The notes under the pieces: model-generated
What the model was told of the DNA's origin: nothing
The model's database searches: none
What the model saw: only the letters and a program-made list of their open reading frames with translations
Made by a program: the position numbers and the translations under genes
Part shown: one piece after another, positions 63,565 to 64,000 of the stretch
How the letters are laid out: each line of letters begins with the position of its first letter
Position numbering within the stretch: the first letter of the stretch is position 1
DNA from: Sphingobium yanoikuyae
GTDB taxonomy: Bacteria > Pseudomonadota > Alphaproteobacteria > Sphingomonadales > Sphingomonadaceae
DNA length: 64,000 nt
NCBI RefSeq assembly: GCF_034424525.1
Contig: NZ_CP139979.1
Coordinates: 1,240,001-1,304,000 of the forward strand
Direction: 5' to 3'

Positions 63565-64000
63565 ATGTCTCATTCCGCCTTCGTACCGCTGCGCATCTTT
63601 TCGTCCTTCACCATGCTCGAAGGGGCGATCGACCCCAAGAAGATCGCCAAGCAGGCCAAGGCCCTGGGTTTTCCGGCGGCGGCGATCACCGACCGCAACG
63701 GCCTTTATGGGTCGATGGCCTTTTCCGATGGCTGCAAGGGCGAGGGCGTGCAGCCGATCGTCGGCGCCATGCTGGGCGTCGTGCGACCGGGCCGGCCATC
63801 CAACGCGCCGGCGGTGCATGACTGGATCGCCCTCTATGCGCAGGATGCGGGCGGCTATGACAATATCTGCGCGCTGGTGTCGATGGCGCATCTCGACCGG
63901 CCGCTGGAAGAAGTGCCGCATGTCACGCTCGACATGCTGGAGGGGCGGACCGATGGCGTGATCGCGCTGACCGCCGGCGGGGAGGGGGCGATCGCCCGCC
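63565..64000 (+). CDS. dnaE: DNA polymerase III alpha subunit, N-terminal part (runs off window)
   Basis: Replicative polymerase catalytic subunit. The visible 145 residues are the PHP domain: FVPLRIFSSFTMLEGAIDPK, KIAKQAKALGFPAAAITDRN, GLYGSMAFSDGCKGEGVQPI, IALYAQDAGGYDNICALVS. ATG 63565 gives the family N-terminus. Confidence 0.95.
   Translation, partial: MSHSAFVPLRIFSSFTMLEGAIDPKKIAKQAKALGFPAAAITDRNGLYGSMAFSDGCKGEGVQPIVGAMLGVVRPGRPSNAPAVHDWIALYAQDAGGYDNICALVSMAHLDRPLEEVPHVTLDMLEGRTDGVIALTAGGEGAIAR

Noticed and set aside
1..64000. CRISPR array
   Set aside because: No regularly spaced direct repeats were seen; the only repeats are palindromic intergenic blocks.

Overview
The window reads as chromosome of a sphingomonad (Alphaproteobacteria, Sphingobium-like). 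The reasons are the high GC content, the core order lolC-lolD / rpiB-glyA-nrdR / rpsD / dnaE, TonB-dependent receptors paired with FecI/FecR, a GH106 rhamnosidase (a family founded on a Sphingomonas enzyme) and a sphingonodin/astexin-type lasso peptide locus. All calls come from reading the sequence; no database search was run.

About 1-43.1 kb is accessory DNA. At 1-8.5 kb lies a carbohydrate locus: a TonB receptor (partial) divergent from a GH106 alpha-L-rhamnosidase, with two identical spaced inverted repeats in their shared promoter. Downstream are an esterase gene split by an IS256-family element (8-bp target duplication) and an SGNH lipoprotein. An IS110-family transposase separates this from the lasso peptide locus (10.5-19.6 kb). 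There, fecI-fecR-TonB receptor-isopeptidase face the precursor-B-C genes. The 41-aa precursor (19421-19546, minus) was found by hand translation. Its predicted core begins GPGGIDGD and closely resembles sphingonodin I. Directly upstream and on the same strand lie luxR, luxI, a PhyH-type dioxygenase and a GntR regulator. This suggests, but does not prove, that lasso peptide production is linked to quorum sensing.

At 22.9-33.9 kb is a block typical of alphaproteobacterial integrative elements: DUF2285, ArdC, ParB, DUF736, an excisionase-like HTH, TraF peptidase, lytic transglycosylase and a DUF3363 relaxase. No coupling protein or type IV secretion genes follow. Instead come a small lipoprotein gene, an IS5-family element, a lone 1473-aa STAND-type NTPase (candidate defence protein, visibly lower GC), an IS66 remnant, an IS3-family element without matching target duplications, and the C-terminal third of a tyrosine integrase. 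The integrase fragment abuts the 3' end of tRNA-Lys(UUU). The element therefore looks like a decayed, immobilised island inserted at this tRNA. Its left end was not found in the window.

From 43.2 kb on is ordinary core chromosome: folK, UDG, ynfA-type protein, aguB/aguA, peptidases, rpsD, chorismate mutase, trmJ, nrdR, glyA, rpiB, hsp20, lolCD, a diguanylate cyclase, a Yip1 protein and the start of dnaE. Points of interest here are a frameshifted GIY-YIG gene framed by inverted copies of a ~50-bp repeat, a structured leader before hsp20, and a minus-strand terminator with no gene in front of it (candidate small RNA).
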